A stretch of DNA of 64,000 bases from Siphonodentalium dalli (GCA_032622095.1 CP136068.1:181416796-181480795), one strand, 5' to 3'; counted from the first letter of the stretch, positions 11,992 to 23,293 are shown. Translations and numbers: made by a program. The notes: generated by a model not told the origin, from the sequence alone.

Positions 11992-12270
11992 TTCCCACCC
12001 ACCACCCCATCCCGCCACCCATAGTATATTATGCGCCACAGGCGCCCGTATAGAGGCTACTGCCCACATCAATAATAAGTATAATGAGTTCCCACCCACC
12101 ACCCCATCCCGCCACCCATAGTATGTATGCGCCACAGGCGCCCGTATAGAGGCTACTGCCCACATCAATAATAAGTATAAGTTCCCACCCACCACCCCAT
12201 CCCGCCACCCATAGTATGTTATGCGCCACAGGCGCCCGTATAGAGGCTACTGCCCACATCAATAATAAGT
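11992..12270 (+). repeat. 94 bp satellite, forward array, 3 copies
   Basis: Three units of 89-97 bp starting TTCCCACCCACCACCCCATC and ending in AATAATAAGTATAA. Each unit has a self-complementary GCGCCACAGGCGCC core. The same unit in reverse complement fills 12350-13012. Confidence 0.93.
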
Positions 12271-12349
12271 ACAATTTGTCTTCGAATACATTGGAGGCGA
12301 TATAATTATTTGTCTTTGTGCTGTGCAATGTGCTCGTAACTGTGATATA

Positions 12350-13012
12350 TACTTATTATTGATGTGGGCAGTAGCCTCTATACGGGCGCCTGTGGCGCAT
12401 AAGATACTATGGGTGGCGAGATGGGGTGGTGGGTGGGAACTTATACTTATTATTTATGTGGGCAGTAGCCTCTATACGGGCGCCTGTGGCGCATAAGATA
12501 CTATGGGTGGCGAGATGGGGTGGTGGGTGGGAACTTATACTTATTATTTATGTGGGCAGTAGCCTCTATACGGGCGCCTGTGGCGCATAAGATACTATGG
12601 GTGGCGAGATGGGGTGGTGGGTGGGAACTTATACTTATTATTTATGTGGGCAGTAGCCTCTATACGGGCGCCTGTGGCGCATAAGATACTATGGGTGGCG
12701 AGATGGGGTGGTGGGTGGGAACTTATACTTATTATTTATGTGGGCAGTAGCCTCTATACGGGCGCCTGTGGCGCATAAGATACTATGGGTGGCGAGATGG
12801 GGTGGTGGGTGGGAACTTATACTTATTATTTATGTGGGCAGTAGCCTCTATACGGGCGCCTGTGGCGCATAAGATACTATGGGTGGCGAGATGGGGTGGT
12901 GGGTGGGAACTTATACTTATTATTTATGTGGGCAGTAGCCTCTATACGGGCGCCTGTGGCGCATAATATACTGTGGGTGGCGGGATGGGGTGGTGGGTGG
13001 GAACTTATACTT
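12350..13012 (-). repeat. 94 bp satellite, inverted array, 7 copies
   Basis: Seven units in an exact 94 bp register (GGGAAC recurs every 94 bases from 12436 to 13000), inverted relative to 11992-12270. The 79 bp spacer (12271-12349) resembles 15210-15290. The inner five or six copies are nearly identical. Confidence 0.95.
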
Positions 13013-13149
13013 TTTATCAGCCATTGAAATCACTGTTAGATTAGCCGTAAGTGTGCGGATTTCCTCCACCATTAAAACTGGCAATGTCGTGATATGGCCT
13101 TAGTGGCTAAAGCGACATAAAACCCGAATCAATCAATCAATCAATCAAT

Positions 13150-14203
13150 GCTTTGGGATTTTCCAATATTTAAGGTTCGATTAATTGCTAGATTAAACTG
13201 TGATATATGCTTGGACTAATTGGACTTTTGCAGGTAATTCCACTTTTTACATTACAATGGTTTTAAAGACATATTATGTACTCGTTCGGGTGCGTGAAAC
13301 TGAGAAGTTAGTATTCAGGTGCAGTGCCAACTGGAGGAATGTAGCACTAACATCACCGAAAATCTCAAACAAATCGACCGTACCACTCCATAGAAAACAT
13401 CGTCTGAACTACGCTAAATTGTAAATATTTACTACTCGAATCGGGACGCATATATATATCGGCGATAATTTACGAAAACGATTTCGCCATCGGCAGTCAC
13501 TGCATTTAATTACTCTATAAGAATGACGGTGTGTGTTGTCAATTTAGATATAATATTGTAAAAATAACTACTTTGAACAAGATTATTCTCCATTTCTATT
13601 TGATCACCATACCGGGGTGCTTCACATCACTTTAACATGCGACATCTCATTATTGGAGAGTTATGTATAATGAAAATAAGAATAAAATCAATAATTGTTT
13701 TCATTTACATGTTGATGGCTGGTAGTTGTTTTACAGACTTTTATGTTATTTTGTGCGAACCCAATTCAAAAGTTTTAAGTCCCTTTAATTGATACATAAT
13801 TTGTGTATGGGGATATACTAACCAGGCTGTCCATCCTTCTGTCCAGCAGTGGTTTCAACTTGTCCGAGCTTTAATTCCTACAATTTTGCTCAATTATTTT
13901 AAAACTTGGCACAGTTATTTAGTACCATGGGAACCTGTGGACCTCAGTTTATGAAGTTCGTCCAACCTTTTAGTGATGTTATCCACTTATTTCGACTTAG
14001 AAATTGTTCACATCATGTATAATTGTGTCAAAACTTGTTATCCTACATGTTCGGGCCATTGGCTTGATTAAACTTTAAGTGGTTTTACAAACTTTTATGT
14101 TATTTCGCATGAACTAACATGAAATGCATTGAGAACCTGTCGTGGGTTAAAACACAACACATCTCATGATATGATTGCACCCGAGACACTTGAATGTAAG
14201 TTG
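13150..14203. other. Unassigned sequence
   Basis: About 1 kb without a supported gene. The part from about 13800 to 14150 reads like old decayed repeat (phrases such as CCTTCTGTCCAGCAG and AACTTGGCACAG are typical of molluscan dispersed repeats), but no second copy occurs here. Confidence 0.35.
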
Positions 14204-14673
14204 ATATGTGACCCGCCATATCAAATCCAGTCGTAAGTCGGGATTTTTTTTACCCTGTGCCAATGCATTCTCTTATATATGCGAGTCGACCATAGGTCGC
14301 CTCGCATATATAAGAGAATGCATTGGCCTAACAATTTTTTATCATTTTATTTAAATAGATGTTTACTTGCAATTTTTAGGACATAAAATTAAAAAAACAC
14401 CCATTACCCTTCAGCGAGCCCCACACATATATAGAAGCATATAGAAGAGTGTCGTCTGCTCATGTTTGTATGGGGCTCTGTATGGGTGAAATTATAACAT
14501 TGTTAAAGAATACAAGAAACAATTATTAAAATTGTAAAAAATTGTTAGGCCGATGCATTCTCTTATATATGCGAGGCAACATATGGTCGACTCGCACATA
14601 TAAGAGAATGCATTGGCACAGGGTAAAAAAAATCCCGACTTCCGACTGGATTTCATATGGCGGGTCACATATG
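14204..14673 (+). mobile_element. Hairpin MITE family A, complete copy
   Basis: Inverted ends of about 40 bp (ATATGTGACCCGCCATATCA at 14204; mirror end at 14673) continue through CCAGTC and GGGATTTTTT to ACCCTGTG. Two 67-nt hairpins lie at 14260-14326 and 14550-14616, separated by a 220 bp A+T-rich linker. Each hairpin has 26 bp arms plus an inner stem closing on an ATA loop. The element has no frame and must move by a supplied transposase. A TA duplication is plausible but cannot be proved in TA-rich flanks. Confidence 0.9.
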
Positions 14674-14798
14674 GTACACTAAGACAGTCGTTTTACTAAG
14701 TATATTATCAGAATACGTAGGTGGCGAAATAGCTGTCAGTCTTTGGTGTTGAGCATTTGGATTGTCTAGGAATTCATTCGGCAAGAGAATGGTATAAT

Positions 14799-15025
14799 AT
14801 GCCTCTTTAGGAAATTATTCCAATCCAAGCGCAGTCATACCGTTCTGTGATCATGTCGATTCAATTTTCGGTTTCCTATCAGTACTCATAAATGTGCGAC
14901 AATGCGTGAATTATAGACACAACAGAGTGGAATTTGTTTTACGAGAACACAAAAGTTTCGGTGATGTATATTTCGGGTTGTAATATGCGGTCTGTGTGGG
15001 TTGTTCTTTTCCTAGTTTGGTCTTG
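14799..15025 (+). repeat. Low-copy repeat R, copy 2
   Basis: Diverged copy of 11095-11320 in the same orientation; shares CTCATAAATGTGCGACAATG and GCAGTCATACC with its sisters. Confidence 0.8.
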
Positions 15026-15209
15026 TTTTGTTCCATTGACATACATATATTAAATAGGTACCAATATGTACATACATTACTATAGACATGTATTTAAACG
15101 GGTAAAAATATAACATACATAATAATATGATTAAACTCGAGTACACGGGCCTTGGCGATAATGTATGGTATGCTTAGCATTTTGGTTGTCTATTTAAAAT
15201 TGTCAATTT

Positions 15210-15500
15210 GTCTTCGAATACATTGGAGGAGAAATAATTATTTATCTTTTGTGCTGTGCAATGTGCTCGTAACTGTGATATGTGATTTTTCTATGGCTGC
15301 CCAACTGTCTCATTATTAAAATATTCCAACCCATACGCAGTCATACCATTCTGTAATCATTTCTGTATGTTGATTCAATTGTCGGTTTCCTCTCTATACT
15401 CATAAATATGCGACAAAGCGTGAATTATTTAAATTATGGAGAGGAATGTTTACGAGGCCACACATGATATTCTAATTTCTAATAGTAATATGCGATGATG
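15210..15500 (+). repeat. Spacer-like segment plus low-copy repeat R, copy 3
   Basis: Positions 15210-15290 resemble the spacer between the inverted 94 bp arrays (12271-12349; shared TTGTCTTCGAATACATTGGA). Positions 15303-15500 are the third copy of repeat R. So two distinct local modules are duplicated together about 3 kb apart. Confidence 0.75.
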
Positions 15501-15599
15501 CGGGAGAATTGCCTTGTAAATTTGGTTTGTAATTGCACTGGCATGTTATAATCGGATGATTGTTTAGCCTATATTTGTTGTGAACCCAGACGAAGAGCT

Positions 15600-16525
15600 A
15601 CGTGTGTACGTGGTCGATATAGTGGGACAACCATCACGGAAAGCCGTTAACCCGTCATGACGGGGGGCTGCGCTGGTGCAGCATTAAATATAATGTGCCA
15701 GTGCATTGTCTCATATAATTAATGTATATTAGTGTACGTGTTCCATATGGTGGACCAAATATCACGAAATCCAGATAACCCTGCCATGACGGGGGCTGCG
15801 CTGGTGCAGCATTAAATATCATGTGGCAGTGCATTATCTGTTATAATATATGTATACGAATGATGTACGTGCTCGAAATGGTGGACACATATCACGGACT
15901 CCCATTGACCCTTTCACGACGGGGGGGGGGGGGGGGTGTGCTGGAGCAGCATGAAAACCATATGTCAGTGCATTATCTTATATAATTTATGCATCAATGT
16001 ACGCGATCGATACGGTAGAACAAATAATCACGGACTCCCATTGACCCTTTCATGGGGGTGGGGGTGTGCTGTTGCAGCATGAAAACCATATGTCAGTGCA
16101 TTATCTTATATAATTTATGCATCAATGTACGCGATCGATACGGTAGAACAAATAATCACGGACTCCCATTGACCCTTTCATGGGGGTGGGGTGCAATATT
16201 AAAATCCTACGTCAGTGCATTATCTTATATAATATATGTATAAGAATGTATACGTGTTCGATATGGTGGAAGAAATATTAAGGACTCCCATTAACCCTTT
16301 CATGACGGGGGCTGCGCTGGTGCAACATTAAAATTCTACGTCATTATCTTGTATAATCTACATGTATGTATAAAAATGTATACGTGTTCGATATGGTGGA
16401 ACAAATATCACGGACTCCCGTTAACCCTTTCACGACGGAAGCCTCGCTGGTGCTGCATTAAATATCCTGTGCCAGTGCAGTTTCTTACATATGCGAGTTT
16501 CATATAGGGAGCCTCGCACATATAA
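15600..16525. repeat. About 125 bp tandem repeat, 7 copies
   Basis: Seven diverged copies of a roughly 120-135 bp unit with the landmarks CGATATGGTGGAACAAATATC, GACTCCCATTGACCCTTTCA, GGTGCAGCATTAAA and CAGTGCATTATCTTATATAA. The units at 15957-16057 and 16080-16180 are almost identical and so recently duplicated. One unit holds a 16-G run (15921-15936). Confidence 0.9.
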
Positions 16526-16570
16526 GATAATTCTCTGTGTACATGCAAGGTCAAGGTAAATATTGTTAGC

Positions 16571-17490
16571 TTCCGGTCAACTTCGCCTCATAATTATGGA
16601 ATCTTATAGTGCGTGTAAAATACTGGTAATCTAACAGAGAACGCCCTCTAAAGTGGTAATACTATCGCATTAATACTGTCATTATACTATTATACCAATA
16701 CCATGGTTTGCGGGGGCATTATGTAATGGGTAGAGCACAATAATTGTTCTTTACCAGAATCAATCGAGTCGAAGACGAGATTTATTCTGGTAAAGAACTA
16801 TTCGCGTGCTCTGACCGACTTAGAGCACAATTGATCCCAGATAATGCAATCAACTTAAAATGTTCCATTGAGCATGCTTTGACCACGACGCACAATCCAT
16901 GCGCTGGCCGCGATTGGACACAATATCCGGTTAGCCACGCCCACTACGTTATTATCATGCACTGATCGCCGTTGAATGTGAATAGATATGTCCGAAACAA
17001 CGCGGACTGGTCCCACTTTAAAGCACTCGTGCGATTTGTCGGTTATGAGTTGCGTGTTCCCAACAATGGGATAATCACTGAACTATTACTTCGCCAGCCT
17101 TCGGAATTGGTGTGCTTTACCAAAAATCAGGGAACGATTGCAACAATGGGATTGTACTCAAAGATTTATTAACGACCCGACGGGAATGACTAACAGCCCG
17201 AGGGCATATTAGAGGCCCGAGACGCACAGTCGATGGTCCCCACGTAGGCCCGATGGATATTAATTATTCCTGCAGCTGGAAGGCCGTTAATAAACCCTGA
17301 CGCCGGACAAAATCATGCTATTACTAGTATTACCACTCCGTCCTCGTGTGATCACGTGATCGGTGACTTAACCTGAAGTGGCCTTTATTAACGCCCGCTT
17401 CCGTCAACTTCGTCTCAAAATTATAGAATCTTATATACCGTGCGGGTAAAATACTGTTAATGTTCTCGATAACTCCCTCTGAAGTGGTAA
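16571..17490. repeat. Segment flanked by about 95 bp direct repeats
   Basis: 16571-16665 and 17399-17490 are diverged direct repeats (CAACTTCGCCTCATAATTAT type). Within lies a short inverted repeat, GTTCTTTACCAGAAT (16746-16760) and its complement (16784-16798), followed by two short open frames (16744-16965, 16972-17172) without recognisable domains. The inner edges at 16651 and 17341 share an inverted AGTGGTAATACTA. This may be an old element; the family is unknown. Confidence 0.5.
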
Positions 17491-17829
17491 TAATAGTATA
17501 TTCTTGAGGAAATGTTCATATAATTTGGTGACTGCTATTTCTATAATAATAACCGATAATAACGAAGGACATCCGTGCATGCCTTTAATATGTTTCATGA
17601 GAACGAACTGCGCGGTGAATCAATTCCGTCGCACGATGTTCGAATTGTCTGTTAATCACACAGTCGCGATCGTAAGTGTATTGCGGTAATGTTGGCAGCG
17701 TTAATATTTATATAAATGATTGGGATTGCAAATCGTGCGCCAGCGCATGTTTGTCATGACTTGTAATGCTTTAATTGACTTAATTATCGATACGCGTACA
17801 CAATGACCCAGTCTCCAGATGTGGAGGGT

Positions 17830-18029
17830 GCCAAGCGGGCAAGCCATGACATGGTTTGTCTGTTATTTGCATAATGAGGTCCATATAGGGTGCATTTAGT
17901 GAATTCACCATCTGGGGACCTGATTCTGATGAAGCCTCAACTGCTATGGGAGACCTATCGGATCAAATTGAAGTTCCCCAGTTGAAGTTGGTGATGTTCA
18001 CCCATTAGTAACCTCGATTATGCATTGTA
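17830..18029 (+). repeat. Family J repeat, left piece (split by Helitron)
   Basis: Matches the J units near 49.5 kb: ATTTGCATAATGAGGTCC, GGGGACCTGATTCTGATGA and CCCAGTTGAAGTTGGTGATG. It breaks off at 18029, exactly where a Helitron starts, and resumes at 21358. Confidence 0.88.
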
Positions 18030-18199
18030 TCTATATCTATATTTGCGAATGTCTGTCTGTGTTCAATAGAAATCCACAGGGGACCAAACTAGATGGCACA
18101 GAAGGGGTCTAACAGGGATAACTTTTTACGAGAAAGATAATGATGTGGGTTAGAATTTTGTAAAGTGACGCCGTTGTTGTCAGGGGCAGAAAAGGGGGA

Positions 18200-20010
18200 G
18201 GAGCAGAACAAAATTGTCGCTAATTGCCACTAAACTTATATATAATCATCCCCATGATATGAGGAATATAATGGTGTGGTTTAAATATATCAAAATTCGC
18301 GCCGTTCGAGTCAGGGATGACCGGAAGGGGAGAGGGGCACAAAATTTATCAAAATAATTTTAGCGCCAACTTCCACCAAATTGATGCACATTCTTCTGAG
18401 ATCTTCTCCATGATACAAGGAATCTTACTGTGTGATTTAAAGACGCCAAATTGGTGTGGTTTGGATGAGAGATTTGGAGGAGGGGGGTACTAAATATGAT
18501 AAGAATTGGTATAGTCGCCGATTGTCACCAGACTTATACAAAATCATCCCCAACGTATGGTGTGTCTAATGGTGTAGCTTAAAGCTGTCAAAAGTGCGTC
18601 ATTCGAGTCGGGGGTGCACTAAAAGGGAGAGGGTCATCAACATTGATACACAATATTTTAGCTCCAATTTTCACCAAATTGATACACATTCTGACCCATG
18701 ATATGAGGAATCAAATCGTGTAATTTTAAAGACGTCATATTGGTGCTGTTTTGGAGATATGGTGGTGGGGTGGGCACTAAATTTGATAAAAAAAATATTA
18801 GTCACGAATTAGCACCAAACTTATAAATAAACAACTCCATGATACCAGGAGCCTAATTGTGTGGTTAAAAGTTGTCAAAAGTGCGGCCATTCGAGTCAAG
18901 GGTGCCTAGAGGGTCAGATGGACACACATATTGATAAACAAAATGTTTAGCGCCGATTTCCACCTGATTGATACATACTCTTCTCGTGATACGATGAATC
19001 TAATCGTGTGGTTTAAATACGCCAACTACACGGGTGCCGTTTGGGTGAGAGATATGCAATGGGGGCCCTAAATTTGATACGAATTTGTATACTCGCCAAT
19101 TTTCACCAATTGTAAATATATTCATCTCCATAATGAGTCTAAGTGTTTGGTTAAATGATGTCAAACGTGGCGCCACTTGTGTCCGACGGGAGGGTCACCA
19201 AAACTGATAAAAATATGCTTAGTGCCAATTACCATCAAACTCATACACGTTCTTCTCAAATGATACAACGAATCAAATATTTGCGAATATCTGTCTGTGT
19301 TATATATATCAATTTACGGTGTACAATCGAGATGGCACCAACGCGGTCTAACAGGGATAACATTTTACGAGGAAGATAATGGTGCGGGTTAAAGTTTTCT
19401 AAATGATGAAATAGTTTTGTCGCCGATTTCCACCAAACTTACACATAATCACCTCCATGATATGGCGCCGTACGATTCAGGGGTGCACGGGGGGGGGGGG
19501 GGGGCACCAATAATTGATTAAAAAAACTATTTTCAGCGCAGATTTCCACCAAATTGATATATTATTCTTCTCCAAGATACGAGGCATAAAATCGTGTGAT
19601 TTAAAGACGCCAAATTGGTGCCGTTTGGATGAGAGATGGGGGTAATCATTATGATAAGAATTTGTTTAGTTGCAGATTACCACCAAGTTTATATATAATC
19701 ATCTCCATTATATCATGCATGCATGAGTCTAATAGACGTGGTTTAAATATGTCAAAATTGGCGCGGTTCAAGTCATGCATGAGAGGAGTTGCACCAAAGC
19801 TGATACAAATATATTTAGCACTAATTCCACCAAATTCATGCACGTTCTTCTCTAATGATATGATGAATTAAATTACATTTGGTGTCGTTTGGCGAGAGAA
19901 GATTAACTAGCATTGATCAGATTGTTCAATTCGCCGATATCCACCAACGTTATATATAGTCATCCCCAGGCCATCTCCATATCGTTCTAAGGAGTTGTTG
20001 GCGTTCAAAT
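18200..20010 (+). repeat. Dimeric repeat, about 296 bp period (two half-units)
   Basis: Half-unit a carries CACCAAACTTATA, AATCATCCCCATGATATGAG and a TTCGAGTCAGGGGTGCA box. Half-unit b carries CACCAAATTGATACACATTC, TTTAAAGACGCC and GTTTGGATGAGAGAT. The a landmarks fall near 18234, 18530, 18823, 19110, 19436, 19680 and 19938, so at least six diverged a-b dimers are present. The head sequence at 18044 (GCGAATGTCTGTCTGTG) recurs at 19272, so the block itself has been partly duplicated. Confidence 0.85.
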
Positions 20011-20265
20011 TTCATAATCTCTACAAATGGTGACCGAATTAAGTCACTTGAACAATTATATCTTCTCAACTGTCATATTTATATGGGGATGGAAATCCTA
20101 TAATGATCTAGCAAAACAGATACATAGAAGAAAGCATTAAAAGTATATATACATAGGAGATATAGCACAGTTACAATGTTATATTTTATGTCTCCGAAAC
20201 ATGCCGAGCATTGCTCTTTGAACATGCTCGGGACTATACAACACACCAGGCGCCTATTTTAGAAA

Positions 20266-20436
20266 CAAATTTAATTTTTGAGACAGTGCACATTTTGTTT
20301 GGGATTGGGTGGGATTCGAACCTCGGCCTATGACGGAGAGGGCGCATTGAGACTCAAAGTCCGCTCGCCGTCATGGCCGGGGTTCGAATTCCACCCAATC
20401 CCAAAACAATTTGCACTGTCTCAAAAATTAAAATTG
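20266..20436. repeat. Palindrome with tRNA-like B boxes on both strands
   Basis: Two arms of about 70 bp (20266-20338 and 20368-20436) are reverse complements with a few mismatches. Each arm, read outward, carries a polymerase III B box: GGTTCGAATTCC on plus and GGTTCGAATCC on minus. The loop contains GACTCAAAGTC, which resembles an anticodon arm. It does not fold convincingly as one complete tRNA, so I call it a tRNA-related foldback rather than a tRNA gene. Confidence 0.7.
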
Positions 20437-21357
20437 CTATTAAAAGTATAGTTATCATTCTATTTAAGAGATACATATATTCTTGCAAACTGAGGGACCT
20501 TTAATCGTCAGCGGACTGCATATTTGAATGGGTCATGTATATATTATAACACAATTGAGTCTGTCCCACTCAATACAGTTCCCACAAAAAATAGTTACAA
20601 TTGTCAAGAGATATGGAAATGTACAGCAGGCCTGTTCAAAAATAATGGTCACAGTGTGCAGTCAAATATAGTCAATTCTGAGATAAAAGAAAACGCAGTC
20701 ACTAGGGTATAGCTGCCGGGATTGATTCTGCCCGATACAGAGGATTTCTTTCATTTTTTAGAACAGACTCATCGCCTAGCATAAACTTAACATAAAAATC
20801 TCGCTCTGTGTCGGACACATGTAGCTGCTATGCGTGCATAGCAACATTTCTTTTAAACTGAAAATAATTAGCCAGTATATAGCACCAGAACAGAGGCGCA
20901 CCTGGATATTTCGTTAAAACATCTGTATCTTCATGAAGATATGATAACCAGGTGTCCTCAAAATCTTTGTCTAACCCACTAGATTGATTGTTACATCTCT
21001 ATTTAAAACACAATTGTCGTCTTTTATTTTTGCAAATTAATGTGTTTATGATGTTCATGTTTTATGCTATAACGTCTGAAGTATACGCAGTTGTAAATAC
21101 ATAAATAAATAATTCTTTATTGGTGGGACGGATTAACTCGATAAACAAAATGACAATCGCTCCAACCCCACAAGGTGAGCCACTACTTATATTCCATGTG
21201 TAAGAATCATGTTTTATGATGCCATTTGGATATACAATTTATGAGAATACGTGTTACGCTTTGAGAGCAAGAGTATTCTCTATTCCCACCAACTATACAC
21301 AGCATGCAGAGGGTTTCACATAACTTAAACCTGGGCAACGCCGGGTAACCCTGCTAG

Positions 21358-22290
21358 TCTTCTATAACTAAGGGGATATCTAAACTGAACAGAATGTGCA
21401 AAGTAACTCGAACAATATGTCCCGAGAAGGTGAGTGTTGTGATGATAGCCCGCTGTGCGGTGAATGTTGTGATGATAGCCCGCTGTGCGGTGAATGTTGT
21501 GATGATAGCCCGCTGTGCGGGGTAGCGTGAATGTTGTGATGATAGCCCGCTGTGCGGTGAATGTTGTGATGATAGCCCGCTGTGCGGGGGTAGCGTGAAT
21601 GTTGTGATGATAGCCCGCTGTGCGGTGAATGTTGTGATGATAGCCCGCTGTGCGGTGAATGTTGTGATGATAGCCCGCTGTGCGAGGTAGCGTGAATGTT
21701 GTGATGATAGCCCGCTGTGCGAGGTAGCGTGAATGTTGTGATGATAGCCCGCTGTGCGGTGAATGTTGTGATGATAGCCCGCTGTGCGGTGAATGTTGCG
21801 ATGATAGCCCGCTGTGCGAGGTAGCGTGAATGTTGTGATAATAGCCCGCTGTGTGGGGGTAGCGTGAATGTTGTGATGATAGCCCGCTGTGCGGGGTAGC
21901 GTGAACGTTGTGATGATAGCCCGCTGTGCGGGGTAGCGTGAATGTTGTAATGATAGCCCGCTGTGCGAGGTAGCGTGAATGTTGTGATGATAGCCCGCTG
22001 TGCGGGGTAGCTTGAATGTTGTGATGATAGCCCGCTGTGCGGTGAATATTGTGATGATAGCCCGCTGTGCGGGGGTAGCGTGAATGTTGTGATGATAGCC
22101 CGCTGTGCGAGGTAGCGTGAATGTTGTGATGATAGCCCGCTGTGTGGGGTAGCGTGAATGTTGTGATGATAGCCCGCTGTGCGGGGTAGCGTGAATGTTG
22201 TGATGATAGCCCGCTGTGCGGGGTAGCGTGAATGTTGTGATGATAGCCCGCTGTGCGGGGTAGCGTAATTAAATTCACCCTCATTCTGCA
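21358..22290 (+). repeat. Family J repeat, right piece with expanded loop
   Basis: Resumes family J exactly after the Helitron (TCTTCTATAACTAAGGGGAT). It ends with TAAATTCACCCTC and ATTCTGCAAATGAC, the right arm of the J hairpin. Between them, where other J copies have a single hairpin loop, lies an 836 bp satellite. Confidence 0.85.
21430..22266. repeat. 30/37 bp satellite, about 25 units
   Basis: The core unit is TGAATGTTGTGATGATAGCC plus CGCTGTGCGG (30 bp). Long units add GGTAGCG (37-38 bp). Short and long units are interleaved: short units cluster at the left, and the right end is all long. On the minus strand the array is open for 303-319 codons in two frames, because 30 bp keeps the frame and 37 bp shifts it by one. 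The product would be only TAGYHHNIH-type repeats, so it is not a credible gene. Confidence 0.95.
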
Positions 22291-22651
22291 AATGACATCA
22301 AGGCTTGCAAGCGCGGCGGGGTCACGTGATTTGCCTCATTCGTCCTAGATGTTCTGCGAACTCCATTTACTTTAGGATAGGATAATTTTATTTACAATAC
22401 ACACACATGGAAAGTACAACTACAAATAAATATAATATTAATAGACTATACATGTATATTGCTAGGGGTGATATAGTCATGGTTGACTGTCTTCCTATCA
22501 CCCCTGGATGTGGTGACAGATTATATGATGAAGTTCAATATGCGTATATAGTGTATTAGAATACCCGTCCCCGTATCTTTGCGCACCCTTCACTATTCAG
22601 TCAATAATGACAGGTCAGAAGAAACGTGATGCATCGAGTTTAGGTTATCAT
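22291..22651 (-). mobile_element. Possible LINE 3' end, antisense
   Basis: On the minus strand, 22372-22450 reads like a LINE 3' tail: A+T-rich, ending AATAAAATTATCCTATCC, with a short TATCC repeat at the terminus. No reverse-transcriptase frame remains upstream, so the call rests on the tail only. Confidence 0.4.
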
Positions 22652-23053
22652 TTAACCCTTTACCCAACAGAACGGCCCTGTGCCAATGCATTCTCTTATA
22701 TATGCGAGTCGACCATAGGTCGCCTCGCATATATAAGAGAATGCATTGGCATAACACATTAAAAATTATAAAATTGTTAAAGAATGTAAGAAAAAATGGT
22801 AAAAAGTGTTAAAAAAAGATGTTTTTTAGGCCAATGCATTCTCTTATATATGCGAGGCGACCTATGGTCGACTCGCATATATAAGAGAATGCATTGGCAC
22901 ATGGCATAACTGTTAACAATCACAATGTGGTCAATGAGCCGGTTCCAATGATATCCATATTTGTATGGTTTTATTGAGACAGACCCAAGATAATTTAGGC
23001 TGTTGCAGCTTTATTTGGCCGTTTTTGGCCGGTTTGTTGGGTAAAGGGTTTAA
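22652..23053 (+). mobile_element. Hairpin MITE family B, copy 2
   Basis: TTAA edges with TTAACCCTTTACCCAACAGA on the left and TTGGGTAAAGGGTTTAA on the right. Two 67-nt hairpins (about 22683-22750 and 22830-22896) around an A+T-rich linker, then a single-copy tail containing CAATGTGGTCAATGAGCCGG. No frame. Confidence 0.9.
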
Positions 23054-23293
23054 AAAATGCCATTTTGGGATCGTGTTATCCTTTGCATTGCAATGCCAAA
23101 CTATATCCAATGCGCTCATTCCACATATGTTGTGTCGAGATTCTGCGTAAAGAAAAATTAACTCCAATTCCTAACGGCCTTTCTCCAAAGTCGGATTAAT
23201 TCAACCATTATCCATTGCAATACCACAAGTGAGTTTTTCTTTCAGCCACTAAGTCCACTATATAGTCCATGTGAGAAATTTGTCAGTTTTACA
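23054..23293. other. Spacer between two family B pieces
   Basis: No feature seen. Confidence 0.4.

Larger units (their letters stand above)
11966..13149 (+). mobile_element. SINE copy split by a satellite block
   Basis: SINE body sequence resembling 577-605 (TTACTTGCCGATGGCCGGTGG) stops at about 11993. The later SINE body and (AATC)n tail resume at 13014-13149 (ATCAGCCATTGAAATCACTG onward). The 1.0 kb between is two satellite arrays in opposite orientation. The tRNA-like head is not recognisable in this copy. I infer that the satellite grew within the SINE, because the first unit continues directly out of its TTTCCCACC stretch. Confidence 0.65.
18030..21357 (+). mobile_element. Non-autonomous Helitron, about 3.3 kb
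   Basis: Starts with TC after an A (18029) and ends with CTAG before a T (21358). A GC hairpin (CTGGGCAACGCCGGG, 21331-21345) lies 8 nt before CTAG. Family J sequence is interrupted exactly at both edges, and intact J copies (49.27 and 49.69 kb) show the uninterrupted ATCTTCTGCAAATTAGGGGA site, so the borders are supported independently. No Rep/helicase frame is visible. The interior is mostly the dimeric 296 bp repeat (18200-20010), a tRNA-like palindrome (20266-20436) and unassigned sequence. Confidence 0.85.

Noticed and set aside
16744-17172. Two adjacent plus-strand frames as one broken gene
   Set aside because: They are short, have no domain, and start inside an inverted repeat; no evidence joins them.
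20290-20400. A functional tRNA gene
   Set aside because: B boxes are clear on both strands, but no complete cloverleaf with an A box and a normal anticodon arm could be built.
21325-22291. Long minus-strand open frames (303 and 319 codons)
   Set aside because: They lie wholly in the 30/37 bp satellite. The frame is open because the unit lacks stops, and the product is only a short repeat.
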